A stretch of DNA of 64,000 bases. It comes from Hyperoodon ampullatus. Its lineage: Eukaryota; Chordata; Mammalia; Artiodactyla; Ziphiidae. Below, one piece after another: positions 8,756 through 22,664 of the stretch (positions are counted from its first letter, which is position 1; every line of letters starts with the position of its first letter). Under the pieces are notes generated by a model. The model saw only the letters and a program-made list of their open reading frames with translations, searched no databases and was not told where the DNA came from. The position numbers were made by a program, and so were the translations under genes. The stretch is from positions 248,001-312,000 of the forward strand of contig CATKHW010000422.1 in the NCBI GenBank assembly GCA_949752795.1, written 5' to 3'.

Positions 8756-10494
8756 TATTCAGGAGAAAACGCATACGCCCTTTTTGGCCAAGCAAGCAAG
8801 CGGGCAATGCAAATCTGCACTACAAAGAAGTATCACTTCCCACCGGTCAAAAGGGACATCCACAAAATGTGTAAGAACAAGAAAGGCAAGACAGGCCCTG
8901 GAGAACAGGGAGCCTTGTTATGCTGATGGGCGGGATGTAAATTGCCAACTGCCTCTCTGGAGGAGTGCATTCTGTTCCCTAAAACAAGTAAAGAACAGAG
9001 CTACAGAGCCAAGGGCACTACCAGCCTAGGGAATATACCTTGGGAAAACTGAAAATCAATAAGACAGAGCCACCCCAAAATTTAGGGCTGCACTGCATAC
9101 AAGGACCTCAACTTGGATACACCTTAAGTATCCCAGAAAATATAAACATGGTTCAAAAAATTGTGGTACTTACGTACGATGGAATATCCCTCAGCCATGA
9201 AATCAATGTCATAAGACCAGTAGCAGCAAAATGGGTGGATTCAGGTATGATGATTCTAAGTGAAATAAGTCACACAGAAAAAGAAACTTATCATAAGATA
9301 TCACTTATGAAGATCCTGTAAACATGGCTACACTTGAACTGAGTTAGGAAAGAGGACAGTGTCTCACATTTAGAAAACACTCTTATACCTGCTTAAGGGG
9401 GAAGGAGAGGTGGGGTGATGCATAAAACCAGAGTTTGATATAAGCACAGGTACCGTTCCAAAAACCAACTATGGAATAGACAAGACCTACACCGTCCTCA
9501 GCGAAAGGGACTCAAAACCCCATATTTCCCGCAGAGGAAAATATCTGACTAGTAAGAATCTTAAAACCTATGTATTGATATGTCTCCATAAGGGAATCAA
9601 GTGTGTCTAGACTGGCATAAACATGGCAGCGAGAATCAGCTCAAACCCACTATAAAAAGGAATTTCAAAAACAAAACAAAAAAACTGGGAAATTCTTTAC
9701 AATTCCTTCAGGGTCTCTGATGAAAGCTGGAATGACCCTATCTACAACGACAGCTGGATGTGGCATAAGGAGGGACACTTGGGACTGAGACGGTTGGTGA
9801 GATTGGGTGAGCAAATGCAGACCCTTTAAAGCAATAATGCATGGCACCCATTCCATGGGTCCGAACTCTCCAGGTTGGAGGGAATATTACTACAGCTATA
9901 ACATGTGCGGGAAACCTAGAGAACGGACACACTGTGAATACGAAAGGTTTCTAAAACTCAACGCATAGTCCCTCTCCTGGTGCTCCGGTTTGACTTTCCG
10001 TCTGCTTTACTATCAACCTCCCAACTTGGAGAGACAGCCCCTTTAACCTCTTGGTTCGCACAGGTTGCCAATTTGGCAGAGGATGAAAGGGAAGAGGGAG
10101 AACCAATGAGAGAGTAGCTGTTAGGCATTTGGACGGGCACATATCACTGTAATTTCCCGGGAGGAAGAAGAATTAACCAAATTCTCAGCCACCCACCGGG
10201 AACCAGTATAGGTCCTGAACCAAAATTTTGGACTTGCGGTCAGCTCACCAAAAACGAGTTGAAAAATGGAGCTCAGGGGCACAGCAATTCACAAACTGGC
10301 CGAGTAATAAAGGACAACTATCGTCCAAAAATCTGTTGAGGGAAGGCAACGAGGCGGACTTGAAAGCGAGGCAGAATAGCAGGAAACAGATTTCAAGAGG
10401 TACGCTGGAATCGCCTTTAAAGCACAGGAAGAGGGGCACAACTTCGACAATGATGCACTTGGCCAAAAAGGGCGTATGCGTTTTCTCCTGAATA
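8756..10494 (+). repeat. Satellite unit 6
   Basis: Markers C-G-C-G-A-G-C-AG-A-GT-G. A CpG transition gives GGTATGATG (9246 area), shared with units 7, 34 and 36. Private changes are CCCGGGAGG (10157 area) and GTACGCTGG (10402 area). Confidence 0.95.
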
Positions 10495-12233
10495 TATTCA
10501 GGAGAAAACGCATACGCCCTTTTTGGCCAAGCAAGCAAGCGGGCAATGCAAATCTGCACTACAAAGAAGTATCACTTCCCACCGGTCAAAAGGGACATCC
10601 ACAAAATGTGTAAGAACAAGAAAGGCAAGACAGGCCCTGGAGAACAGGGAGCCTTGTTATGCTGATGGGCGGGATGTAAATTGCCAACTGCCTCTCTGGA
10701 GGAGTGCATTCTGTTCCCTAAAACAAGTAAAGAACAGAGCTACAGAGCCAAGGGCACTACCAGCGTAGGGAATATACCTTGGGAAAACTGAAAATCAATA
10801 AGACAGAGCCACCCCAAAATTTAGGGCTGCACTGCATACAAGGACCTCAACTTGGATACACCTTAAGTATCCCAGAAAATATAAACATGGTTCAAAAAAT
10901 TGTGGTACTTACGTACGATGGAATATCCCTCAGCCATGAAATCAATGTCATAAGACCAGTAGCAGCAAAATGGGTGGATTCAGGTATGATGATTCTAAGT
11001 GAAATAAGTCACACAGAAAAAGAAACTTATCATAAGATATCACTTATGAAGATCCTGTAAACATGGCTACACTTGAACTGAGTTAGGAAAGAGAACAGTG
11101 TCTCACATTTAGAAAACACTCTTATACCTGCTTAAGGGGGAAGGAGAGGTGGGGTGATGCATAAAACCAGAGTTTGATATAAGCACAGGTACCGTTCCAA
11201 AAACCAACTATGGAATAGACAAGACCTACACCGTCCTCAGCGAAAGGGACTCAAAACCCCATATTTCCCGCAGAGGAAAATATCTGACTAGTAAGAATCT
11301 TAAAACCTATGTATTGATATGTCTCCATAAGGGAATCAAGTGTGTCTAGACTGGCATAAACATGGCAGCGAGAATCAGCTCAAACCCACTATAAAAAGGA
11401 ATTTCAAAAACAAAACAAAAAAACTGGGAAATTCTTTACAATTCCTTCAGGGTCTCTGATGAAAGCTGGAATGACCCTATCTACAACGACAGCTGGATGT
11501 GGCATAAGGAGGGACACTTGGGACTGAGACGATTGGTGAGATTGGGTGAGCAAATGCAGACCCTTTAAAGCAATAATGCATGGCACCCATTCCATGGGTC
11601 CGAACTCTCCAGGTTGAAGGGAATATTACTACAGCTATAACATGTGCGGGAAACCTAGAGAACGGACACACTGTGAATACGAAAGGTTTCTAAAACTCAA
11701 CGCATAGTCCCTCTCCTGGTGCTCCGGTTTGACTTTCCGTCTGCTTTACTATCAACCTCCCAACTTGGAGAGACAGCCCCTTTAACCTCTTGGTTCGCAC
11801 AGGTTGCCAATTTGGCAGAGGATGAAAGGGAAGAGGGAGAACCAATGAGAGAGTAGCTGTTAGGCATTTGGACGGGCACATATCACTGTAATTTCCCGGC
11901 AGGAAGAAGAATTAACCAAATTCTCAGCCACCCACCGGGAACCAGTATAGGTCCTGAACCAAAATTTTGGACTTGCGGTCAGCTCACCAAAAACGAGTTG
12001 AAAAATGGAGCTCAGGGGCACAGCAATTCACAAACTGGCCGAGTAATAAAGGACAACTATCGTCCAAAAATCTGTTGAGGGAAGGCAACGAGGCGGACTT
12101 GAAAGCGAGGCAGAATAGCAGGAAACAGATTTCAAGAGGTACGTTGGAATCGCCTTTAAAGCACAGGAAGAGGGGCACAACTTCGACAATGATGCACTTG
12201 GCCAAAAAGGGCGTATGCGTTTTCTCCTGAATA
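10495..12233 (+). repeat. Satellite unit 7
   Basis: Markers C-G-C-G-A-A-C-AG-A-AT-A with G at offset 271 (CAGCGTAGG), found again only in unit 36, and the GGTATGATG change of unit 6. Confidence 0.95.
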
Positions 12234-13969
12234 TATTCAGGAGAAAACGCATACGCCCTTTTTGGCCAAGCAAGCAAGCGGGCAATGCAAATCTGCACTA
12301 CAAAGAAGTATCACTTCCCACCGGTCAAAAGGGACATCCACAAAATGTGTAAGAACAAGAAAGGCAAGACAGGCCCTGGAGAACAGGGAGCCTTGTTATG
12401 CTGATGGGCGGGATGTAAATTGCCAACTGCCTCTCTGGAGGAGTGCATTCTGTTCCCTAAAACAAGTAAACAACAGAGCTACAGAGCCAAGGGCACTACC
12501 AGTCTAGGGAATATACCTTGGGAAAACTGAAAATCAATAAGACAGAGCCACCCCAAAATTTAGGGCTGCACTGCATACAAGGACCTCAACTTGGATACAC
12601 CTTAAGTATCCCAGAAAATATAAACATGGTTCAAAAAATTGTGGTACTTACGTACGATGGAATATCCCTCAGCCATGAAATCAATGTCATAAGACCAGTA
12701 GCAGCAAAATGGGTGGATTCAGGTACGATGATTCTAAGTGAAATAAGTCACACAGAAAAAGAAACTTATCATAAGATATCACTTATGAAGATCCTGTAAA
12801 CATGGCTACACTTGAACTGAGTTAGGAAAGAGGACAGTGTCTCACATTTAGAAAACACTCTTATACCTGCTTAAGGGGGAAGGAGAGGTGGGGTGATGCA
12901 TAAAACCAGAGTTTGATATAAGCACAGGTACCGTTCCAAAAACCAACTATGGAATAGACAAGACCTACACCGTCCTCAGCGAAAGGGACTCAAAACCCCA
13001 TATTTCCCGCAGAGGAAAATATCTGACTAGTAAGAATCTTAAAACCTATGTATTGATATGTCTCCGTAAGGGAATCAAGTGTGTCTAGACTGACATAAAC
13101 ATGGCAGCGAGAATCAGCTCAAACCCACTATAAAAAGGAATTTCAAAAACAAAAAAAAACTGGGAAATTCTTTACAATTCCTTCAGGGTCTCTGATGAAA
13201 GCTGGAATGACCCTATCTACAACGACAGCTGGATGTGGCATAAGGAGGGACACTTGGGACTGAGACGGATGGTGAGATTGGGTGAGCAAATGCAGACCCT
13301 TTAAAGCAATAATGCATGGCACCCATTCCATGGGTCCGAACTCTCCAGGTTGAAGGGAATATTACTACAGCTATAACATGTGCGGGAAACCTAGAGAACG
13401 GACACACTGTGAATACGAAAGGTTTCTAAAACTCAACGCATAGTCCCTCTCCTGGTGCTCCGGTTTGACTTTCCGTCTGCTTTACTATCAACCTCCCAAC
13501 TTGGAGAGACAGCGCCTTTAACCTCTTGGTTCGCACAGGTTGCCAATTTGGCAGAGGATGAAAGGGAAGAGGGAGAACCAATGAGAGAGTAGCTGTTAGG
13601 CATTTGGACGGGCACATATCACTGTAATTTCCCGGCAGGAAGAAGAATTAACCAAATTCTCAGCCACCCACCGGGAACCAGTATAGGTCCTGAACCAAAA
13701 TTTTGGACTTGCGGTCAGCTCACCAAAAACGAGTTGAAAAATGGAGCTCAGGGGCACAGCAATTCACAAACCGGCCGAGTAATAAAGGACAACTATCGTC
13801 CAAAAATCTGTTGAGGGAAGGCAACGAGGCGGACTTGAAAGCGAGGCAGAATAGCAGGAAACAGATTTCAAGAGGTACGTTGGAATCGCCTTTAAAGCAC
13901 AGGAAGAGGGGCACAACTTCGACAATGATGCACTTGGCCAAAAAGGGCGTATGCGTTTTCTCCTGAATA
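12234..13969 (+). repeat. Satellite unit 8 (delta, 1,736 bp)
   Basis: Markers C-C-T-G-A-G-C-AG-A-GA-A. It is three bases short because the A-rich tract has collapsed (A-run 13151-13159). It shares CAGCGCC (13512 area) with unit 11, three units on. Confidence 0.95.
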
Positions 13970-15708
13970 TATTCAGGAGAAAACGCATACGCCCTTTTTG
14001 GCCAAGCAAGCAAGCGGGCAATGCAAATCTGCACTACAAAGAAGTATCACTTCCCACCGGTCAAAAGGGACATCCACAAAATGTGTAAGAACAAGAAAGG
14101 CAAGACAGGCCCTGGAGAACAGGGAGCCTTGTTATGCTGATGGGCGGGATGTAAATTGACAACTGCCTCTCTGGAGGAGTGCATTCTGTTCCCTAAAACA
14201 AGTAAAGAACAGAGCTACAGAGCCAAGGGCACTACCAGTCTAGGGAATATACCTTGGGAAAACTGAAAATCAATAAGACAGAGCCACCCCAAAATTTAAG
14301 GCTGCACTGCATACAAGGACCTCAACTTGGATACACCTTAAGTATCCCAGAAAATATAAACATGGTTCAAAAAATTGTGGTACTTACGTACGATGGAATA
14401 TCCCTCAGCCATGAAATCAATGTCATAAGACCAGTAGCAGCAAAATGGGTGGATTCAGGTACGATGATTCTAAGTGAAATAAGTCACACAGAAAAAGAAA
14501 CTTATCATAAGATATCACTTATGAAGATCCTGTAAACATGGCTACACTTGAACTGAGTTAGGAAAGAGGACAGTGTCTCACATTTAGAAAACACTCTTAT
14601 ACCTGCTTAAGGGGGAAGGAGAGGTGGGGTGATGCATAAAACCAGAGTTTGATATAAGCACAGGTACCGTTCCAAAAACCAACTATGGAATAGACAAGAC
14701 CTACACCGTCCTCAGCGAAAGGGACTCAAAACCCCATATTTCCCGCAGAGGAAAATATCTGACTAGTAAGAATCTTAAAACCTATGTATTGATATGTCTC
14801 CGTAAGGGAATCAACTGTGTCTAGACTGGCATAAATATGGCAGCGAGAATCAGCTCAAACCCACTATAAAAAGGAATTTCAAAAACAAAACAAAAAAACT
14901 GGGAAATTCTTTCCAATTCCTTCAGGGTCTCTGATGAAAGCTGGAATGACCCTATCTACAACGACAGCTGGATGTGGCATAAGGAGGGACACTTGGGACT
15001 GAGACGGTTGGTGAGATTGGGTGAGCAAATGCAGACCCTTTAAAGCAATAATGCATGGCACCCATTCCATGGGTCCGAACTCTCCAGGTTGGAGGGAATA
15101 TTACTACAGCTATAACATGTGCGGGAAACCTAGAGAACGGACACACTGTGAATACGAAAGGTTTCTAAAACTCAACGCATAGTCCCTCTCCTGGTGCTCC
15201 GGTTTGACTTTCCGTCTGCTTTACTATCAACCTCCCAACTTGGAGAGACAGCCCCTTTAACCTCTTGGTTCGCACAGGTTGCCAATTTGGCAGAGGATGA
15301 AAGGGAAGAGGGAGAACCAATGAGAGAGTAGCTGTTAGGCATTTGGACGGGCACATATCACTGTAATTTCCCGGCAGGAAGAAGAATTAACCAAATTCTC
15401 AGCCACCCACCGGGAACCAGTATAGGTCCTGAACCAAAATTTTGGACTTGCGGTCAGCTCACCAAAAACGAGTTGAAAAATGGAGCTCAGGGGCACAGCA
15501 ATTCACAAACTGGCCGAGTAATAAAGGACAACTATCGTCCAAAAATCTGTTGAGGGAAGGCAACGAGGCGGACTTGAAAGCGAGGCAGAATAGCAGGAAA
15601 CAGATTTCAAGAGGTACGTTGGAATCGCCTTTAAAGCACAGGAAGAGGGGCACAACTTCGACAATGATGCACTTGGCCAAAAAGGGCGTATGCGTTTTCT
15701 CCTGAATA
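13970..15708 (+). repeat. Satellite unit 9 (epsilon)
   Basis: Markers A-G-T-A-A-G-C-AC-A-GT-G. The A at 14159 closes the 81-codon reading frame seen in most units. It shares ATAAATATGG (14831 area) with partial unit 37. Private TTTCCAATT lies near 14912. Confidence 0.95.
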
Positions 15709-17447
15709 TATTCAGGAGAAAACGCATACGCCCTTTTTGGCCAAGCAAGCAAGCGGGCAATGCAAATCTGCACTACAAAGAAGTATCACTTCCCACCGGT
15801 CAAAAGGGACATCCACAAAATGTGTAAGAACAAGAAAGGCAAGACAGGCCCTGGAGAACAGGGAGCCTTGTTATGCTGATGGGCGGGATGTAAATTGCCA
15901 ACTGCCTCTCTGGAGGAGTGCATTCTGTTCCCTAAAACAAGTAAAGAACAGAGCTACAGAGCCAAGGGCACTACCAGCCTAGGGAATATACCTTGGGAAA
16001 ACTGAAAATCAATAAGACAGAGCCACCCCAAAATTTAGGGCTGCACTGCATACAAGGACCTCAACTTGGATACACCTTAAGTATCCCAGAAAATATAAAC
16101 ATGGTTCAAAAAATTGTGGTACTTACGTACGATGGAATATCCCTCAGCCATGAAATCAATGTCATAAGACCAGTAGCAGCAAAATGGGTGGATTCAGGTA
16201 CGATGATTCTAAGTGAAATAAGTCACACAGAAAAAGAAACTTATCATAAGATATCACTTATGAAGATCCTGTAAACATGGCTACACTTGAACTGAGTTAG
16301 GAAAGAGAACAGTGTCTCACATTTAGAAAACACTCTTATACCTGCTTAAGGGGGAAGGAGAGGTGGGGTGATGCATAAAACCAGAGTTTGATATAAGCAC
16401 AGGTACCGTTCCAAAAACCAACTATGGAATAGACAAGACCTACACCGTCCTCAGCGAAAGGGACTCAAAACCCCATATTTCCCGCAGAGGAAAATATCTG
16501 ACTAGTAAGAATCTTAAAACCTATGTATTGATATGTCTCCGTAAGGGAATCAACTGTGTCTTGACTGGCATAAACATGGCAGCGAGAATCAGCTCAAACC
16601 CACTATAAAAAGGAATTTCAAAAACAAAACAAAAAAACTGGGAAATTCTTTACAATTCCTTCAGGGTCTCTGATGAAAGCTGGAATGACCCTATCTACAA
16701 CGACAGCTGGATGTGGCATAAGGAGGGACACTTGGGACTGAGACGGTTGGTGAGATTGGGTGAGCAAATGCAGACCCTTTAAAGCAATAATGCATGGCAC
16801 CCATTCCATGGGTCCGAACTCTCCAGGTTGAAGGGAATATTACTACAGCTATAACATGTGCGGGAAACCTAGAGAACGGACACACTGTGAATACGAAAGG
16901 TTTCTAAAACTCAACGCATAGTCCCTCTCCTGGTGCTCCGGTTTGACTTTCCGTCTGCTTTACTATCAACCTCCCAACTTGGAGAGACAGCCCGTTTAAC
17001 CTCTTGGTTCGCACAGGTTGCCAATTTGGCAGAGGATGAAAGGGAAGAGGGAGAACCAATGAGAGAGTAGCTGTTAGACATTTGGACGGGCACATATCAC
17101 TGTAATTTCCCGGCAGGAAGAAGAATTAACCAAATTCTCAGCCACCCACCGGGAACCAGTATAGGTCCTGAACCAAAATTTTGGACTTGCGGTCAGCTCA
17201 CCAAAAACGAGTTGAAAAATGGAGCTCAGGGGCACAGCAATTCACAAACTGGCCGAGTAATAAAGGACAACTATCGTCCAAAAATCTGTTGAGGGAAGGC
17301 AACGAGGCGGACTTGAAAGCGAGGCAGAATAGCAGGAAACAGATTTCAAGAGGTACGTTGGAATCGCCTTTAAAGCACAGGAAGAGGGGCACAACTTCGA
17401 CAATGATGCACTTGGCCAAAAAGGGCGTATGCGTTTTCTCCTGAATA
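15709..17447 (+). repeat. Satellite unit 10
   Basis: Markers C-G-C-G-A-A-C-AC-A-GT-A. Private changes are TGTCTTGAC (16560 area), CCCGTTTAA (16993 area) and TTAGACATT (17078 area). Confidence 0.95.
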
Positions 17448-19186
17448 TATTCAGGAGAAAACGCATACGCCCTTTTTGGCCAAGCAAGCAAGCGGGCAAT
17501 GCAAATCTGCACTACAAAGAAGTATCACTTCCCACCGGTCAAAAGGGACATCCACAAAATGTGTAAGAACAAGAAAGGCAAGACAGGCCCTGGAGAACAG
17601 GGAGCCTTGTTATGCTGATGGGCGGGATGTAAATTGCCAACTGCCTCTCTGGAGGAGTGCATTCTGTTCCCTAAAACAAGTAAACAACAGAGCTACAGAG
17701 CCAAGGGCACTACCAGTCTAGGGAATATACCTTGGGAAAACTGAAAATCAATAAGACAGAGCCACCCCAAAATTTAGGGCTGCACTGCATACAAGGACCT
17801 CAACTTGGATACACCTTAAGTATCCCAGAAAATATAAACATGGTTCAAAAAATTGTGGTACTTACGTACGATGGAATATCCCTCAGCCATGAAATCAATG
17901 TCATAAGACCAGTAGCAGCAAAATGGGTGGATTCAGGTACGATGATTCTAAGTGAAATAAGTCACACAGAAAAAGAAACTTATCATAAGATATCACTTAT
18001 GAAGATCCTGTAAACATGGCTACACTTGAACTGAGTTAGGAAAGAGGACAGTGTCTCACATTTAGAAAACACTCTTATACCTGCTTAAGGGGGAAGGAGA
18101 GGTGGGGTGATGCATAAAACCAGAGTTTGATATAAGCACAGGTACCGTTCCAAAAACCAACTATGGAATAGACAAGACCTACACCGTCCTCAGCGAAAGG
18201 GACTCAAAACCCCATATTTCCCGCAGAGGAAAATATCTGACTAGTAAGAATCTTAAAACCTATGTATTGATATGTCTCCATAAGGCAATCAAGTGTGTCT
18301 AGACTGGCATAAACATGGCAGCGAGAATCAGCTCAAACCCACTATAAAAAGGAATTTCAAAAACAAAACAAAAAAACTGGGAAATTCTTTACAATTCCTT
18401 CAGGGTCTCTGATGAAAGCTGGAATGACCCTATCTACAACGACAGCTGGATGTGGCATAAGGAGGGACACTTGGGACTGAGACGGATGGTGAGATTGGGT
18501 GAGCAAATGCAGACCCTTTAAAGCAATAATGCATGGCACCCATTCCATGGGTCCGAACTCTCCAGGTTGAAGGGAATATTACTACAGCTATAACATGTGC
18601 GGGAAACCTAGAGAACGGACACACTGTGAATACGAAAGGTTTCTAAAACTCAACGCATAGTCCCTCTCCTGGTGCTCCGGTTTGACTTTCCGTCTGCTTT
18701 ACTATCAACCTCCCAACTTGGAGAGACAGCGCCTTTAACCTCTTGGTTCGCACAGGTTGCCAATTTGGCAGAGGATGAAAGGGAAGAGGGAGAACCAATG
18801 AGAGAGTAGCTGTTAGGCATTTGGACGGGCACATATCACTGTAATTTCCCGGCAGGAAGAAGAATTAACCAAATTCTCAGCCACCCACCGGGAACCAGTA
18901 TAGGTCCTGAACCAAAATTTTGGACTTGCGGTCAGCTCACCAAAAACGAGTTGAAAAATGGAGCTCAGGGGCACAGCAATTCACAAACTGGCCGAGTAAT
19001 AAAGGACAACTATCGTCCAAAAATCTGTTGAGGGAAGGCAACGAGGCGGACTTGAAAGCGAGGCAGAATAGCAGGAAACAGATTTCAAGAGGTACGTTGG
19101 AATCGCCTTTAAAGCACAGGAAGAGGGGCACAACTTCGACAATGATGCACTTGGCCAAAAAGGGCGTATGCGTTTTCTCCTGAATA
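17448..19186 (+). repeat. Satellite unit 11 (delta)
   Basis: Markers C-C-T-G-A-G-C-AG-A-GA-A, with the CAGCGCC change of unit 8. Units 8-9-10 and 11-12-13 look like a local three-unit duplication. Private AAGGCAATC lies near 18284. Confidence 0.95.
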
Positions 19187-20925
19187 TATTCAGGAGAAAA
19201 CGCATACGCCCTTTTTGGCCAAGCAAGCAAGCGGGCAATGCAAATCTGCACTACAAAGAAGTATCACTTCCCACCGGTCAAAAGGGACATCCACAAAATG
19301 TGTAAGAACAAGAAAGGCAAGACAGGCCCTGGAGAACAGGGAGCCTTGTTATGCTGATGGGCGGGATGTAAATTGACAACTGCCTCTCTGGAGGAGTGCA
19401 TTCTGTTCCCTAAAACAAGTAAAGAACAGAGCTACAGAGCCAAGGGCACTACCAGTCTAGGGAATATACCTTGGGAAAACTGAAAATCAATAAGACAGAG
19501 CCACCCCAAAATTTAAGGCTGCACTGCATACAAGGACCTCAACTTGGATACACCTTAAGTATCCCAGAAAATATAAACATGGTTCAAAAAATTGTGGTAC
19601 TTACGTACGATGGAATATCCCTCAGCCATGAAATCAATGTCATAAGACCAGTAGCAGCAAAATGGGTGGATTCAGGTACGATGATTCTAAGTGAAATAAG
19701 TCACACAGAAAAAGAAACTTATCATAAGATATCACTTATGAAGATCCTGTAAACATGGCTACACTTGAACTGAGTTAGGAAAGAGAACAGTGTCTCACAT
19801 TTAGAAAACACTCTTATACCTGCTTAAGGGGGAAGGAGAGGTGGGGTGATGCATAAAACCAGAGTTTGATATAAGCACAGGTACCGTTCCAAAAACCAAC
19901 TATGGAATAGACAAGACCTACACCGTCCTCAGCGAAAGGGACTCAAAACCCCATATTTCCCGCAGAGGAAAATATCTGACTAGTAAGAATCTTAAAACCT
20001 ATGTATTGATATGTCTCCGTAAGGGAATCAACTGTGTCTAGACTGGCATAAACATGGCAGCGAGAATCAGCTCAAACCCACTATAAAAAGGAATTTCAAA
20101 AACAAAACAAAAAAACTGGGAAATTCTTTACAATTCCTTCAGGGTCTCTGATGAAAGCTGGAATGACCCTATCTACAACGACAGCTGGATGTGGCATAAG
20201 GAGGGACACTTGGGACTGAGACGGTTGGTGAGATTGGGTGAGCAAATGCAGACCCTTTAAAGCAATAATGCATGGCACCCATTCCATGGGTCCGAACTCT
20301 CCAGGTTGGAGGGAATATTACTACAGCTATAACATGTGCGGGAAACCTAGAGAACGGACACACTGTGAATACGAAAGGTTTCTAAAACTCAACGCATAGT
20401 CCCTCTCCTGGTGCTCCGGTTTGACTTTCCGTCTGCTTTACTATCAACCTCCCAACTTGGAGAGACAGCCCCTTTAACCTCTTGGTTCGCACAGGTTGCC
20501 AATTTGGCAGAGGATGAAAGGGAAGAGGGAGAACCAATGAGAGAGTAGCTGTTAGGCATTTGGACGGGCACATATCACTGTAATTTCCCGGCAGGAAGAA
20601 GAATTAACCAAATTCTCAGCCACCCACCGGGAACCAGTATAGGTCCTGAACCAAAATTTTGGACTTGCGGTCAGCTCACCAAAAACGAGTTGAAAAATGG
20701 AGCTCAGGGGCACAGCAATTCACAAACTGGCCGAGTAATAAAGGACAACTATCGTCCAAAAATCTGTTGAGGGAAGGCAACGAGGCGGACTTGAAAGCGA
20801 GGCAGAATAGCAGGAAACAGATTTCAAGAGGTACGTTGGAATCGCCTTTAAAGCACAGGAAGAGGGGCACAACTTCGACAATGATGCACTTGGCCAAAAA
20901 GGGCGTATGTGTTTTCTCCTGAATA
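19187..20925 (+). repeat. Satellite unit 12 (epsilon)
   Basis: Markers A-G-T-A-A-A-C-AC-A-GT-G. A at offset 190, as in unit 9, breaks the 81-codon frame. Its right terminal repeat carries the GTATGTG change. Confidence 0.95.
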
Positions 20926-20962
20926 TATTCAGGAGAAAACGCATACGCCCTTTTTGGCCAAG
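20889..20962. repeat. Junction palindrome with one mismatch (left arm)
   Basis: The left arm reads GTATGTG in place of GTATGCG, a C-to-T change at a CpG. The right arm is consensus. The same change recurs exactly 11 units away at 40018, so the two share ancestry. Confidence 0.95.
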
Positions 20963-22664
20963 CAAGCAAGCGGGCAATGCAAATCTGCACTACAAAGAAG
21001 TATCACTTCCCACCGGTCAAAAGGGACATCCACAAAATGTGTAAGAACAAGAAAGGCAAGACAGGCCCTGGAGAACAGGGAGCCTTGTTATGCTGATGGG
21101 CGGGATGTAAATTGCCAACTGCCTCTCTGGAGGAGTGCATTCTGTTCCCTAAAACAAGTAAAGAACAGAGCTACAGAGCCAAGGGCACTACCAGCCTAGG
21201 GAATATACCTTGGGAAAACTGAAAATCAATAAGACAGAGCCACCCCAAAATTTAGGGCTGCACTGCATACAAGGACCTCAACTTGGATACACCTTAAGTA
21301 TCCCAGAAAATATAAACATGGTTCAAAAAATTGTGGTACTTACGTACGATGGAATATCCCTCAGCCATGAAATCAATGTCATAAGACCAGTAGCAGCAAA
21401 ATGGGTGGATTCAGGTACGATGATTCTAAGTGAAATAAGTCACACAGAAAAAGAAACTTATCATAAGATATCACTTATGAAGATCCTGTAAACATGGCTA
21501 CACTTGAACTGAGTTAGGAAAGAGAACAGTGTCTCACATTTAGAAAACACTCTTATACCTGCTTAAGGGGGAAGGAGAGGTGGGGTGATGCATAAAACCA
21601 GAGTTTGATATAAGCACAGGTACCGTTCCAAAAACCAACTATGGAATAGACAAGACCTACACCGTCCTCAGCGAAAGGGACTCAAAACCCCATATTTCCC
21701 GCAGAGGAAAATATCTGACTAGTAAGAATCTTAAAACCTATGTATTGATATGTCTCCATAAGGGAATCAAGTGTGTCTAGACTGGCATAAACATGGCAGC
21801 GAGAATCAGCTCAAACCCACTATAAAAAGGAATTTCAAAAACAAAACAAAAAAACTGGGAAATTCTTTACAATTCCTTCAGGGTCTCTGATGAAAGCTGG
21901 AATGACCCTATCTACAACGACAGCTGGATGTGGCATAAGGAGGGACACTTGGGACTGAGACGATTGGTGAGATTGGGTGAGCAAATGCAGACCCTTTAAA
22001 GCAATAATGCATGGCACCCATTCCATGGGTCCGAACTCTCCAGGTTGAAGGGAATATTACTACAGCTATAACATGTGCGGGAAACCTAGAGAACGGACAC
22101 ACTGTGAATACGAAAGGTTTCTAAAACTCAACGCATAGTCCCTCTCCTGGTGCTCCGGTTTGACTTTCCGTCTGCTTTACTATCAACCTCCCAACTTGGA
22201 GAGACAGCCCCTTTAACCTCTTGGTTCGCACAGGTTGCCAATTTGGCAGAGGATGAAAGGGAAGAGGGAGAACCAATGAGAGAGTAGCTGTTAGGCATTT
22301 GGACGGGCACATATCACTGTAATTTCCCGGCAGGAAGAAGAATTAACCAAATTCTCAGCCACCCACCGGGAACCAGTATAGGTCCTGAACCAAAATTTTG
22401 GACTTGCAGTCAGCTCACCAAAAACGAGTTGAAAAATGGAGCTCAGGGGCACAGCAATTCACAAACTGGCCGAGTAATAAAGGACAACTATCGTCCAAAA
22501 ATCTGTTGAGGGAAGGCAACGAGGCGGACTTGAAAGCGAGGCAGAATAGCAGGAAACAGATTTCAAGAGGTACGTTGGAATCGCCTTTAAAGCACAGGAA
22601 GAGGGGCACAACTTCGACAATGATGCACTTGGCCAAAAAGGGCGTATGCGTTTTCTCCTGAATA
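20926..22664 (+). repeat. Satellite unit 13
   Basis: Markers C-G-C-G-A-A-C-AG-A-AT-A, as in units 24 and 36. Private CTTGCAGTC (22404 area) is a CpG change. Confidence 0.95.
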
